From the NCBI RefSeq assembly GCF_001458595.1, contig NZ_LN890326.1, forward strand, positions 86,753 to 150,752: a stretch of DNA of 64,000 nt, given 5' to 3'. A model generated the notes under the pieces. That model had not been told where the DNA came from and searched no databases. It was given only the letters and a program-made list of their open reading frames with translations. Positions 1 to 9,052 of this stretch are shown here, one piece after another; within the stretch, counting starts at the first letter, position 1, and every line of letters starts with the position of its first letter. The stretch comes from Clostridium neonatale. Lineage in GTDB: Bacteria > Bacillota > Clostridia > Clostridiales > Clostridiaceae. The position numbers and the translations under genes are program-made.

Positions 1-974
1 TGCCCTATATTGTTATTACAATCATAAAGCAAAAATGATATTATTGAATTTTTGCTTATATATATGCTCTTTCCGAGTCTAACCGACTCTTCTTTAATGA
101 AAGATTCTAAAAGTAAGTATCTTTCTTCTAATGTTCTCTCTCTTAATGGCGGTAAAATTATTGTCATAGGAATTCTTCTAGTGAAAGTCTTTAACATAAA
201 TGATTGCGGGTCTTCAGTAGTTGCCGAAATTATTTGAACTTCAGCTTTTATTTGTTCTTCTGTGTCTCCAAGTCTTCTAAACGTTCCTTTATCTATAAAT
301 GTAAATAACATTTCCTGACCTTGTGGAGATAATCTATGTATTTCATCAAGAAATAAGATTCCACCATCTGCTTTTTTTAATAGTCCCTCTTTGTCTGAAT
401 CCGCACCTGTAAATGCTCCCTTTTTAACTCCAAAGATCTGTGCAACAACTAATTGAGGATTATCAGCATAATCTGCGCAATTAAATCTTATAAATGGTGC
501 ATCTTCATCTATAACTCTAGATTCCTTAGCAAATGAATACATCATTTCTGCAAATAATGATTTTCCCACACCAGTTTCACCTAAAATTAATGTATGGAGT
601 CCTCTTGGTGGATAAAGCATTGCTGCTTTAGCTTGCTGTATAGGTAGCTTTAATGATAATTCTGCACCCACAAGTCTATCTAAGCTATCTTTTTTTACAA
701 CTAATTCATCTTCTCTTTCTCTTTCTTTTATAACCTCTTCTTCTTTTTCTTTTCCAGTATCAACATCTTTGAGCTTAAAACTACTATATAGAACCGGTCT
801 TCCGTTCGATTTATTAACCCTTTTTTCCTTATATAAATTATTTAAATATCTGCTTACATTGGCTCTATCCATTTTCATATATTCACTAAGCTCATATGCA
901 CTTATTCCTCTATTTTTTTTATTTTCTAAATATACTAATGCCTCTATAATTTTCTCTTCTTTTCTTACATCCAT
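1..974 (-). CDS. LevR-type sigma-54-dependent PTS regulator (N-terminal part, runs off left edge)
   Basis: About 324 codons of a sigma-54 activator are visible; the C-terminus lies beyond the left edge. A winged-helix segment (residues ~1-65) is followed by an AAA+ ATPase with Walker A GETGVGKS (~132-139), the sigma-54-contact loop GAFTGAD (~186-192) and Walker B GGILFLDEI. Such proteins remodel sigma-54 RNA polymerase at -24/-12 promoters. In LevR relatives the missing half carries PTS-regulation and EIIA domains, so control by sugar transport is inferred. The ATG at 972-974 follows an AGGTGG ribosome-binding site. It lies downstream of nagA on the same strand, which suggests it controls an amino-sugar or beta-glucoside PTS outside the window. 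Confidence 0.85.
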   Translation of the reverse strand, partial: MDVRKEEKIIEALVYLENKKNRGISAYELSEYMKMDRANVSRYLNNLYKEKRVNKSNGRPVLYSSFKLKDVDTGKEKEEEVIKEREREDELVVKKDSLDRLVGAELSLKLPIQQAKAAMLYPPRGLHTLILGETGVGKSLFAEMMYSFAKESRVIDEDAPFIRFNCADYADNPQLVVAQIFGVKKGAFTGADSDKEGLLKKADGGILFLDEIHRLSPQGQEMLFTFIDKGTFRRLGDTEEQIKAEVQIISATTEDPQSFMLKTFTRRIPMTIILPPLRERTLEERYLLLESFIKEESVRLGKSIYISKNSIISFLLYDCNNNIG

Positions 975-1021
975 ATAAGTCCCACCTTGAATAGAAATCT
1001 AAAGTATAAGCAGTTTTTAAT

Positions 1022-1065
1022 ATAAGCTGTGGCAAAATCCACCTTATCTTTTTACCACAACTTAT
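1022..1065 (-). terminator. Imperfect hairpin between nagA and the LevR-type gene
   Basis: Two 16-nt arms (1022-1037 and 1050-1065) pair with two non-Watson-Crick positions around a 12-nt loop. The hairpin lies just after the nagA stop. It has no strong T-run on the minus strand, so it may be a weak terminator or an RNA processing site. Confidence 0.35.
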
Positions 1066-1128
1066 AAATATTCATAAATTAATCTTTGTTATTTTTTCTT
1101 AAATATATTATGTCAAACTACTTATAAT

Positions 1129-2256
1129 TTAGAACTTCTCTTTTCCATTAATAAATACTTTTTTAATGTTTATATTATCGTCAAATAAAATTATATCTGC
1201 ATCGTATCCTTCTTTTATTAATCCCTTATGATCTTCAACTTTGCAATGTCTTGCGCCATTATATGTTGCCATTTTAACTATTTCATTTAATGGAAGTTTT
1301 GAATTCTTATATATGTTTCTTACTGCTTTGTCTAAAGTTAAAACTGATCCAGCTAATACTCCATCTTCAAGTGTAGCAACACCATTTTTAACAGTAACTT
1401 TTTGTCCTCCTAATGAATAGTCTCCATCTGGCATACAGCAAGCCATCATAGAATCACTTACAAGTAAAACCTTATCTGTTCCTTTTTGCTTATATGCAAC
1501 TCTTAAAGCGGGATATGATATGTGAATACCATCTGAAATGGTTTCTGTTGTAATATCTGTATCAAATGTAGCTCCAACAACTCCTGGACTTCTATGTTTG
1601 AATCCTGTCATTGCATTATATAAATGTGTGCTATGCGATGCTCCAAGTTTTATTGCCTCTATACACTCTTCATATGTTGCTTTAGTATGCCCTATAGAAC
1701 ATACTATTCCTTTTTCAGAAATATATTGGATTAATTCTCCTGCACCTTCTACTTCTGGGGCTAATGTTACTGATGTAATCACATCTTCATATCCATCGCT
1801 TATTTTCTTGAAGTTATCAATAGTTGGTTCTAATACATAATTTCCATTTTGTGCTCCAAGTGCCTCATAACTTATAAAAGGTCCTTCTAAATGCGCTCCT
1901 AAAACTTGCGCTCCTTCAGTTCCATTTTCCTTTGATTCTTTTATAGCTTTTAATGAATTTCTTATTTCTTCGATTGAAACAGTCATTGTAGTTGGTGTAA
2001 ATGATGTAACACCATGTTCTACTATTGCTTTCGAAATTTTATTAATTGATTCGACTGTTCCATCCATGGTATCACATCCACCTGCTCCGTGAATATGTAC
2101 ATCGATAAATCCTGGCGCTAAGTATAATCCCTCAGCATCTAATACATTGTCATCCAACGTATCTGTGTTTATTTCCTTTATCTTTCCATCTTTAATTAAT
2201 ACTGATCCTTTTTCAATCCTATCGTAATATACTATATTGCAATTTTTTATTAACAT
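1129..2256 (-). CDS. nagA: N-acetylglucosamine-6-phosphate deacetylase
   Basis: This 375-aa cytoplasmic amidohydrolase removes acetate from GlcNAc-6-phosphate, giving glucosamine-6-phosphate. The metal site HIHG (H54, H56), HLEGPF, GHTKA and HLYNAMT are all present, and SDSM supplies the late catalytic Asp region; length is normal for NagA. The ATG at 2254-2256 follows an excellent AAGGAGGGG site. It is divergent from a GH4 6-phospho-beta-glucosidase, a pairing that fits chitobiose or N-acetylated beta-glucoside use (inference). No nagB is adjacent. Product feeds either glycolysis or the amino-sugar pool that GlmS also supplies. Confidence 0.95.
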   Translation of the reverse strand: MLIKNCNIVYYDRIEKGSVLIKDGKIKEINTDTLDDNVLDAEGLYLAPGFIDVHIHGAGGCDTMDGTVESINKISKAIVEHGVTSFTPTTMTVSIEEIRNSLKAIKESKENGTEGAQVLGAHLEGPFISYEALGAQNGNYVLEPTIDNFKKISDGYEDVITSVTLAPEVEGAGELIQYISEKGIVCSIGHTKATYEECIEAIKLGASHSTHLYNAMTGFKHRSPGVVGATFDTDITTETISDGIHISYPALRVAYKQKGTDKVLLVSDSMMACCMPDGDYSLGGQKVTVKNGVATLEDGVLAGSVLTLDKAVRNIYKNSKLPLNEIVKMATYNGARHCKVEDHKGLIKEGYDADIILFDDNINIKKVFINGKEKF

Positions 2257-2457
2257 TAAATCCCCTCCTTTATAAAACTATAAAAAGCAGAACTGGACAT
2301 TACCACTCTTTAAGTTTATTATAGATTCTTAAGTAATAAATTGCAATAAAATTTATTATCAATATAAATAATTTAGATTTATTCTCACATGTTTACGTTT
2401 TTATAATATTTAGCGATAATTTAAATGAATTTATTAAAATTATTTTGTAAGGATAAT

Positions 2458-2600
2458 TGTAATTACCACTTTTTCATTAATTATTCTTAAAATTATATTG
2501 TATAATTTATAATAAAATGCACACATAATAAGATTTTCGCCACTAAATATAGAGCAATTCTCACATTCGTCTGTATATATATTTTGAATAAAAAATGTAA
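2458..2600 (-). pseudogene. Decayed, internally deleted second copy of the manC 3' region
   Basis: This part of the nagA / GH4 intergenic gap matches the manC region at 5577-5895 in the same orientation. Positions 2458-2525 align with the manC downstream flank, including the terminator arm with AATGCACACA. About 2526-2600 aligns with manC internal sequence near 5826-5895, sharing a 20-nt block with ATAGAGCAATTCTCACA. The 180 bp between these two blocks is missing in this copy. No open frame remains. This is a duplication relic, not a gene. The rest of the 490-bp gap holds the divergent promoters; a TATAAT sits at 2663-2668 ahead of the GH4 gene. Confidence 0.7.
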
Positions 2601-2746
2601 TTATTCCTCAAATCTACAATATACATTTAAAATATTCACTTAATAACATAAAACTGTACTAGTATAATCGTATTTTTATCTTCTTGAATAAAACTATCTA
2701 TAGATATAACATGAACTTACAGAACTATTTAAGGGAGGTTTTAGAT

Positions 2747-4063
2747 ATGAAAGATAAAATTAAAATAGTAACAATTGGCGGTGGATCAAGTTACACACCA
2801 GAATTGATAGAAGGTTTTATAAAAAGATATAATGAATTACCAGTAGGTGAAATATGGCTTGTTGATATTGAAGCTGGAAAAGAAAAATTAGAAATAGTAG
2901 GAGCTTTAGCTAAAAGAATGGTAAAAAAAGCTGGTGTTCCTATAGATATTCATCTAACTTTAGATAGAAGAGAAGCATTAAAAGATGCTGATTTTGTTAC
3001 AACACAACTTAGAGTTGGTCTTTTAGATGCTAGAATCAAGGATGAAAGAATACCTTTAAGCCATGGTGTAATTGGTCAAGAAACAAATGGTGCAGGTGGA
3101 ATGTTTAAAGCATTTAGAACAATTCCAGTAATATTAGATATCGATAAAGACATGGCTGAATTATGTCCAAATGCTTGGCTTATTAACTTCACAAATCCTG
3201 CTGGAATGGTAACTGAAGCTCTTCTTAAATATGGAAAAAACAAGAAAGTTATTGGATTATGTAATGTTCCAATTGGTATGGAAAAAGCAGTAGCTAATCT
3301 TTTAGATGTAGACCATAGCCGTATTAATATGACATTTGCCGGATTAAATCATATGGTATTTGGAAAAGAAATTTACCTTGATGGAAAAAATGTTACCGAA
3401 GAAGTAATCAATTCAATTGCAGAAGGTAAAATGGGTTCAATAGTTAAAAATATTAAAGACTTTGAATGGAGCCCAGAATTTATTAAGGCTCTTGGAATGA
3501 TGCCTTGCCCATATCACAAATATTATTTCCAAAGAGAAGATATGCTTAAAGAAGAATTGGCTGAGTTCTCTAAAGGTGAAACTAGAGCAGAAGTTGTTCA
3601 ACGCCTAGAAAAAGATTTATTCGAATTATATAAGGATGAAAACTTAGATATTAAACCACCTCAATTAGAAAAACGTGGTGGTGCATATTATTCTGATGCT
3701 GCATGTAGACTAATTAATTCTATTTATAACAACAAACGTGATATTCAACCAGTTAACACGCGAAATAATGGTGCTATTGAAGGAATTGATGATAATTCAG
3801 CAGTAGAAATTTCATGTATTATAACTAAAGATGGTCCAAAACCAATAGCTACTGGAAAACTTCCTGTTGCAGTAAATGGTCTTGTTCAAACAATAAAATC
3901 ATTTGAAAAATTAGTTGTAGATGCGGCTGTTGAAGGAGATTATAATAAAGCACTTCTTGCATTAACAATTAATCCATTAATTCCATCAGAAAAAATCGCA
4001 AAAATATTGTTAGATGAATTATTAGAAGCTCATAAAGATTATTTACCACAATTTAATAAATAA
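2747..4063 (+). CDS. GH4 family 6-phospho-beta-glucosidase (LicH/ChbF type)
   Basis: This 438-aa enzyme belongs to glycoside hydrolase family 4, whose NAD- and divalent-metal-dependent members cleave PTS-imported 6-phospho-glycosides in the cytoplasm. Seen: the N-terminal Rossmann motif TIGGGSSYTPELIEG, the conserved NGAGGMFKAFRT segment, and CNVP with GLNHM, which supply the metal-binding Cys and His. An in-frame ATG exists upstream at 2684, but AAGGGAGG at 2731-2738 sits 8 nt before the ATG at 2747, so the latter is chosen. Substrate may be cellobiose-6-P or, given divergent nagA, a chitobiose derivative as for E. coli ChbF (inference). Confidence 0.92.
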   Translation: MKDKIKIVTIGGGSSYTPELIEGFIKRYNELPVGEIWLVDIEAGKEKLEIVGALAKRMVKKAGVPIDIHLTLDRREALKDADFVTTQLRVGLLDARIKDERIPLSHGVIGQETNGAGGMFKAFRTIPVILDIDKDMAELCPNAWLINFTNPAGMVTEALLKYGKNKKVIGLCNVPIGMEKAVANLLDVDHSRINMTFAGLNHMVFGKEIYLDGKNVTEEVINSIAEGKMGSIVKNIKDFEWSPEFIKALGMMPCPYHKYYFQREDMLKEELAEFSKGETRAEVVQRLEKDLFELYKDENLDIKPPQLEKRGGAYYSDAACRLINSIYNNKRDIQPVNTRNNGAIEGIDDNSAVEISCIITKDGPKPIATGKLPVAVNGLVQTIKSFEKLVVDAAVEGDYNKALLALTINPLIPSEKIAKILLDELLEAHKDYLPQFNK

Positions 4064-4077
4064 ACTTTACTTAATAA

Positions 4078-4112
4078 TAGGAATTTAAATGTTTAAAGCA
4101 TTTAAATTCCTA
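4078..4112. terminator. Shared bidirectional terminator
   Basis: A perfect 14-bp inverted repeat (arms 4078-4091 and 4099-4112, 7-nt loop) lies between the convergent GH4 and MocR genes. It can serve both. Confidence 0.85.
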
Positions 4113-4117
4113 TATTC

Positions 4118-5464
4118 TTATATAATTGCCAATCTTAAAATTTCTTCATAAATAATATTTAATGCTATTTTTAATTGATCAATATTTAACCTGGCACTAC
4201 TTACCCTTATACTATTATCAAATTTATTTATATTATAATAAGCTTCTACATTTGATGATACAAATACATTTCTTTTCTTTAAATTCTCAATTAATTTATC
4301 ACAATTAATATTTTCATTCAAAACTAATGTTGAATAATATCCAGAAACTCCTCCTATCACTTTAACAATATCTTCATCCCACTTAGAAGTTATTTTTCTA
4401 AATGTTCTTAAAAGGTCTTTTATATTTCCAGCAAGTATTGTTGTATGCTTTTCATATATATTGCTTTTTATATATGACTCAAATGTAGCTTGAGAAACTA
4501 ATGAAGGCATATAATATGAATAGTAATATGAATAATCAATCCATTTTTCGTATGTATCAATTAAGCTATCAGGAATTACAGCAACCCCAATCCTTATATA
4601 AGGTATTGTTTTAGAATAGCTTTTTAAATATATACAGTTTTTTAACTCTGAATAATAATATATTGGTGAATAGTGAGACAAATTACATAAATCCGAAAAG
4701 TAATCATCTTCAACAATATATACATCATATTTTTCTGCAAGCTTAGCAATTGTTTTTCTAGTTTTTAGAGAATAATATGTTCCTAATGGATTATGATTTC
4801 TAGGTATTGTATAAAAAAATTTGATTTTTTCATTTTTAAATATTTCTTCTAATTCCTTTAAATCTATTCCATTTTCATCTCTTTTTATAGTTTTTACCTT
4901 TATATTATCGGCTTTTAAAAAATTTATATAGTATATATATGATGGCTCTTCAATAAGTATTGTATCATTACCATTAGGAAATGGCATTTTTGATAATAAT
5001 GTTAGTACTTGCAAGACTCCTTGTGATATATATATATTTTTATTCTTACAATAAATATCGCTTTTAACTAATAAATCAGGAAGTATTTCTAATACTGATG
5101 GAACTCCTCTTGATCCTCCAGCTAAAGAAATATTACTATAGAGCTCTACTGCTGAATTTAAACAATGCTGAATATCTACTACTGGGATGTTACTAACTAA
5201 TGGATTTCCAGTAGACAAATCATATATACCTGAACTTTCTTCACAAAAACGCATAAGATTATCTGCTACAAAAAAACCTCTTTGAGGTGAAGAATATACT
5301 ATGTGTTCCTTGCATAATGTATCATAAGCTTTGATAACAGTTCCTTTACTACAATTATATTTTTCACACAATTTAGTAATAGACGGCAGTTTGTATCCTT
5401 GAAATATCTTATTAGAAACTATATATTTTTTAATATCTTCTGCTATTTGTTCATATATCTTCAT
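4118..5464 (-). CDS. MocR-type regulator: GntR DNA-binding domain fused to an aminotransferase-like domain
   Basis: The 448-aa protein starts with a GntR winged helix (residues ~1-70, with the recognition segment SKGTVIKAYDTL) and continues as a fold-type I aminotransferase. The PLP-lysine motif is LKSYSKTIPYIRIG. Members of this family (PdxR, GabR) sense PLP or PLP-amino-acid adducts and act as transcription regulators, not metabolic transaminases. The target is not evident: neighbours are manC upstream and the GH4 gene convergent. The ATG at 5462-5464 is preceded by a GGAGG-type site. Upstream sequence 5465-5687 holds its AT-rich promoter and the manC terminator. Confidence 0.9.
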   Translation of the reverse strand: MKIYEQIAEDIKKYIVSNKIFQGYKLPSITKLCEKYNCSKGTVIKAYDTLCKEHIVYSSPQRGFFVADNLMRFCEESSGIYDLSTGNPLVSNIPVVDIQHCLNSAVELYSNISLAGGSRGVPSVLEILPDLLVKSDIYCKNKNIYISQGVLQVLTLLSKMPFPNGNDTILIEEPSYIYYINFLKADNIKVKTIKRDENGIDLKELEEIFKNEKIKFFYTIPRNHNPLGTYYSLKTRKTIAKLAEKYDVYIVEDDYFSDLCNLSHYSPIYYYSELKNCIYLKSYSKTIPYIRIGVAVIPDSLIDTYEKWIDYSYYYSYYMPSLVSQATFESYIKSNIYEKHTTILAGNIKDLLRTFRKITSKWDEDIVKVIGGVSGYYSTLVLNENINCDKLIENLKKRNVFVSSNVEAYYNINKFDNSIRVSSARLNIDQLKIALNIIYEEILRLAII

Positions 5465-5635
5465 ATTAATTCCGCCTCCTCTAAATAAAGTATACTATAT
5501 TTTGTAGTAGTTTAAACTTCTCTATAATTATATTCATTTACCAAATTTGAATATACTTGCATACTATCTTCTTTATAATTACTACTTTCTAATTAATTAT
5601 CTTTAATAATATGTAAATTTTATAACTAAATAATA

Positions 5636-5683
5636 AAATGCACACATTTTCATAAAGTCTAATTATGATAATGTGTGCATTTT
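5636..5683 (-). terminator. manC terminator
   Basis: A long hairpin is built from AAAATGCACACAT and ATGTGTGCATTTT with an inner TCATAA/TTATGA extension. On the minus strand it is followed by a T-rich tract. It starts 5 nt after the manC stop codon. Confidence 0.85.
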
Positions 5684-5687
5684 TATC

Positions 5688-6758
5688 TTATAAAAATTTA
5701 TTATATTCACTTTTTTCGTTCAATTTATTTAATAGATGTTTTATTTCTTGATCTTTATTTTTATCCATAACAAGTATTACATCTCCGGCATCTACTATAA
5801 CCAAATCCTTTACTCCAAAACCTATTATAAGATTTTTACCACCAAATATAGAGCAATTCTCACACTCGTCTACATATACATTTTGAGATACATTATTATT
5901 TCTATGACTATTTAACAATCTACTTAGTGCTCCAAAGCTACCCATATCATCCCATCCAAAATCACTTTTTATTACATAAGCTTTTCTAGTTTTCTGCATA
6001 ACTCCAAAATCAATTGATATTCCATCTATCAGCTCATATTGTTCTTTTATTACTTTTTCTTCCTCTGGTTCGCCTAAATTTTTATATATCTCCATTAATG
6101 GTTTATGCAGTTTAGGAAGATACTTTTCTATTTCTCTTAATATAACATCTGCTCTAAATATAAAAATTCCAGAATTCCATAAATAGGTTCCTTTTAGAAT
6201 AAAATCTTTTGCAACTTCTAAGTTTGGTTTTTCTGTAAATCTAGCTATTTTATAAGTTGGTATATTTCCATTAGTTCTCTCACCCATTTCTATATATCCA
6301 TACCCCGTTTCAGGTCTGCTAGGTTCTATTCCCAATGTTACAATACACCTTCTCCTATTAGCAATTTCAATTCCTTGAGATAAGGTATTTGTATAATTAT
6401 TCTCACCTTGAATATAGTGATCAGATGGTAAAACCACCATAACTGCATTAGCATCTTGTTTTAAGAGCTTTATTGCAGATAAGCCTATACAAGTAGCAGT
6501 CTCTTTATTAGCAGGTTCAGCAAAAATATTCTCTCCATTAACCATATCCGAAAGTTCTTCTCTTATTTTTTCTTTATAGTCTTTGTTTGTAACCACATAA
6601 ATATTTTCTTTATCTATTATTGGGGTTATCCTCTCAACCGTATTAACTAAAAAACTTTTATCATTAATTAGTTTTAGAAATTGTTTCGGTTGATCAGCTC
6701 TTGATAGAGGGTATAACCTGCTACCTTTACCACCAGCTAAAATTAGCCCGTATATCAC
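5688..6758 (-). CDS. manC: Mannose-1-phosphate guanylyltransferase (GDP-mannose pyrophosphorylase)
   Basis: The 356-aa cytoplasmic nucleotidyltransferase makes GDP-mannose from mannose-1-phosphate and GTP, for polysaccharide or glycan synthesis. The nucleotide-binding signature LAGGKGSRLYPLSRADQPKQ is at residues ~7-26, and FTEKPN and the NSGIFIFRADV segment match the family. It has no C-terminal phosphomannose-isomerase domain, so it is the short monofunctional form. The start is GTG at 6756-6758, with GGAG 11 nt upstream. No mannosyl pathway genes are next to it. A piece of it is duplicated at 2.5 kb. Confidence 0.92.
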   Translation of the reverse strand: MIYGLILAGGKGSRLYPLSRADQPKQFLKLINDKSFLVNTVERITPIIDKENIYVVTNKDYKEKIREELSDMVNGENIFAEPANKETATCIGLSAIKLLKQDANAVMVVLPSDHYIQGENNYTNTLSQGIEIANRRRCIVTLGIEPSRPETGYGYIEMGERTNGNIPTYKIARFTEKPNLEVAKDFILKGTYLWNSGIFIFRADVILREIEKYLPKLHKPLMEIYKNLGEPEEEKVIKEQYELIDGISIDFGVMQKTRKAYVIKSDFGWDDMGSFGALSRLLNSHRNNNVSQNVYVDECENCSIFGGKNLIIGFGVKDLVIVDAGDVILVMDKNKDQEIKHLLNKLNEKSEYNKFL

Positions 6759-6831
6759 CTATTTTCAACTCCAAGTACTGATATCATTTTATTATATGTC
6801 TTAATATAAATAATTGTGTTTGTAAATTTTT

Positions 6832-7141
6832 AAGCAGGGAGGCCAACTCTTGTATTTGGTACTAATCGCTTACACCGGCATATAATGTTTGGTGAGGCAC
6901 GAGCCTAACAGTATAGCCCATCTTCATCTACTGATGAAGATGTTTCCCTAAATATTTTCTTCTAATCCCCATAAAATAAGCAAATTCGTAAAAATTTATA
7001 TTCCTATATTCTTGTATTCTTAAATTCTTAAATTCTTAAATTCTTAAATTCTTAAATTCTTAAATTCTTAAATTCTTAAATTCTTAAATTCTTAAATTCT
7101 TAAATTCTGGGCATTTTATCATTCTTCAAATATTTGTGCAA
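6832..7141. repeat. Modular non-coding repeat element, copy 1
   Basis: This fills most of the 509-bp gap between manC and the ABC exporter. In order it holds: a ~90-bp block with ATCGCTTA and GGCATATAATG; a perfect 10-bp hairpin with TACT loop (6919-6942); a CCCCATAAAATAAG box (6967-6980); an 8-bp tandem array; an end signature CTGGGCATTTTA (7107-7118); and TATTTGTGCAA (7131-7141). The same parts recur in the same order at 14.2-14.6 kb. It encodes no plausible protein. The gap also carries the ABC genes' probable downstream hairpins near 7205-7260. Confidence 0.8.
7022..7108. repeat. 8-bp tandem array, AAATTCTT unit
   Basis: Ten perfect AAATTCTT units (7022-7101) plus a partial eleventh end at CTGGG. 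Three variant units (ATATTCCT, ATATTCTT, GTATTCTT) precede them. The variants match the unit of the second array at 14.5 kb. Confidence 0.95.
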
Positions 7142-7267
7142 GTATGTTTTATACAATATATTTAAATAATTTCTATACATTATGAAAATTCTTGTGAAAA
7201 AAGTATTGTATAGGATGAATTTTATTTCATTCTATACAATACTTATTAAAAGTTTTCTTATTAAAAT

Positions 7268-9052
7268 TTATACAGCATTCATTATTTCATACTGAGCCAT
7301 ATAAAGATTATAGTACTCTCCATGATTATTAATCAACTCATCATGTGTTCCTTGTTCAACTATTCTGCCATCATTTATAACCATTATTCTATCTGCATTC
7401 TTTATAGTAGATAATCTATGAGCAATTACAAATGATGTTCTTCCTTTTAATAGTCTATCTAAACCTTCTTGTAAAGCCTTTTCTGTTTTAGTATCTATAC
7501 TTGAAGTTGCTTCATCTAAAATTAATATTTTAGGATCTGCTAAAAGAGCTCTTGCAAATGATATTAGCTGCCTTTGACCTACAGATAATCTACTGCCTCT
7601 TTCATTTACCTGAGTATTATATCCATCTTTTAAATTAATAATAAATTCATGAGCTCTTACTGCTTTTGAAGCATTAATAATCTCTTCTTCAGTTGCAGAT
7701 AAGTTTCCGTATCTTATATTTTCTAGTATAGTTCCTGAAAATATAAATGTATCTTGAAGCATAACTCCCATTTGTTCTCTCAGAGAACTTAGGGTTACAT
7801 TTCTTATGTTATTATTATCTATTATAACCTCACCTTTTGTTACATCATAAAATCTGCTCAATAAGTTTATTATAGTTGTTTTTCCTGCTCCTGTTGGACC
7901 AACTAAAGCAATGGTCTCTCCAGCATTTACTTTAAAAGATACATTTTTTAATATTTCTCTCTCTTCATCTTCATATTTAAACACTACATTTTTGAATTCA
8001 ATATTTCCTTCTATAGATGGCATCTCATAAGCATTTGGCAAATTAGAAATACTTACCTCCTCATCTAGAGTTTCAAATATTCTTTCTAGGTATGCCATAG
8101 CCATTATTAATGTATTATAGAAATTTGATATATTTACTATAGGATTCCAGAACCTCCATATATATCCCACAAATGCTACTAATGTACCAATGGTTATAAC
8201 CTCTCCAATAGCTTTTATACCAACTAAGTATACTAAAGATACAGTAAATACTGAAATATTATCTATTGCAGGCCATAGCATAAGTTGATATTTTACCGCT
8301 GTCATCCATGTACTTCTATTTTCTCCACTTACAACTTTAAATTTCTCTGCATTAACTCTTTCTCTTACAAAAGCTTGGGTTACCTTCATTCCACTAATAC
8401 TTTCTTGAATATAAGCATTCAAATTTGATTGTTTATTACTATATCTTTGAGTTGTTATTCTTTGCACCTTTGCAAGAAGTGCTACTACTAATGCCAAAAT
8501 GGGCATTCCGATCATACAAATTAATGTAAGTTTAGGGCTTATAAATACCATAAATCCTATTATTACAAAAATACTAAATAAATCAGTTAACAAATTGATC
8601 AATCCATTTGACAATAAATCGCTTAATGAGTTAACATAATTAACTACTCTAACGAGAATCTTACCATGTGGTCTGCTATCATAATATGAAAATGGAAGTT
8701 TTTGAAGATGATTAAATAAATCAGATCTAATATTTCTTACAACTGACTGCCCTACAAATGTCATTGTTTTTATCTTATACTTCATACATATTGAACTTAT
8801 AACAATTGTAGTTACAAATATAATACATATTAAAACAAGTCCCCTCATATCTTTACTCGGAATATTTTCATCCATGGCTATTTTTACAAGATACGGCCCC
8901 ATTAAGCTAGCTATACTTGATACTAGCATTACTATAAGAGTTATGACCATTTCCTTTTTATAAGGTTTAACATACGATAATAACCTTTTGCAATATTCTA
9001 AATTAAATTGAATATCTAATGATTCATCTACATCATATTTATTCTTAGCCAT
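7268..9052 (-). CDS. ABC exporter half-transporter, catalytically complete partner
   Basis: The 594-aa protein has six membrane helices (~residues 30-320) followed by a nucleotide-binding domain. Walker A is GPTGAGKTT, the signature is LSVGQRQ, Walker B plus catalytic Glu is ILILDEATSSID, and the H-loop is AHRLST. Its ATG directly abuts the TAG of the upstream half-transporter (no intergenic base), with GAGGAGGT inside that gene's end, so the two are translationally coupled. Together they resemble heterodimeric exporters of the TM287/288, LmrCD and BmrCD type, which move drugs or lipids out of the membrane. The substrate is unknown. Confidence 0.9.
   Translation of the reverse strand: MAKNKYDVDESLDIQFNLEYCKRLLSYVKPYKKEMVITLIVMLVSSIASLMGPYLVKIAMDENIPSKDMRGLVLICIIFVTTIVISSICMKYKIKTMTFVGQSVVRNIRSDLFNHLQKLPFSYYDSRPHGKILVRVVNYVNSLSDLLSNGLINLLTDLFSIFVIIGFMVFISPKLTLICMIGMPILALVVALLAKVQRITTQRYSNKQSNLNAYIQESISGMKVTQAFVRERVNAEKFKVVSGENRSTWMTAVKYQLMLWPAIDNISVFTVSLVYLVGIKAIGEVITIGTLVAFVGYIWRFWNPIVNISNFYNTLIMAMAYLERIFETLDEEVSISNLPNAYEMPSIEGNIEFKNVVFKYEDEEREILKNVSFKVNAGETIALVGPTGAGKTTIINLLSRFYDVTKGEVIIDNNNIRNVTLSSLREQMGVMLQDTFIFSGTILENIRYGNLSATEEEIINASKAVRAHEFIINLKDGYNTQVNERGSRLSVGQRQLISFARALLADPKILILDEATSSIDTKTEKALQEGLDRLLKGRTSFVIAHRLSTIKNADRIMVINDGRIVEQGTHDELINNHGEYYNLYMAQYEIMNAV

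Noticed and set aside
6832..6960. c-di-GMP (GEMM) riboswitch suggested by conserved hairpins
   Set aside because: The conserved core motifs of that class are absent, and the sequence recurs as part of a dispersed repeat not tied to a downstream gene.
6998..7108. CRISPR-like array
   Set aside because: Units are 8 bp with no unique spacers and no cas gene nearby; it is a simple tandem repeat.
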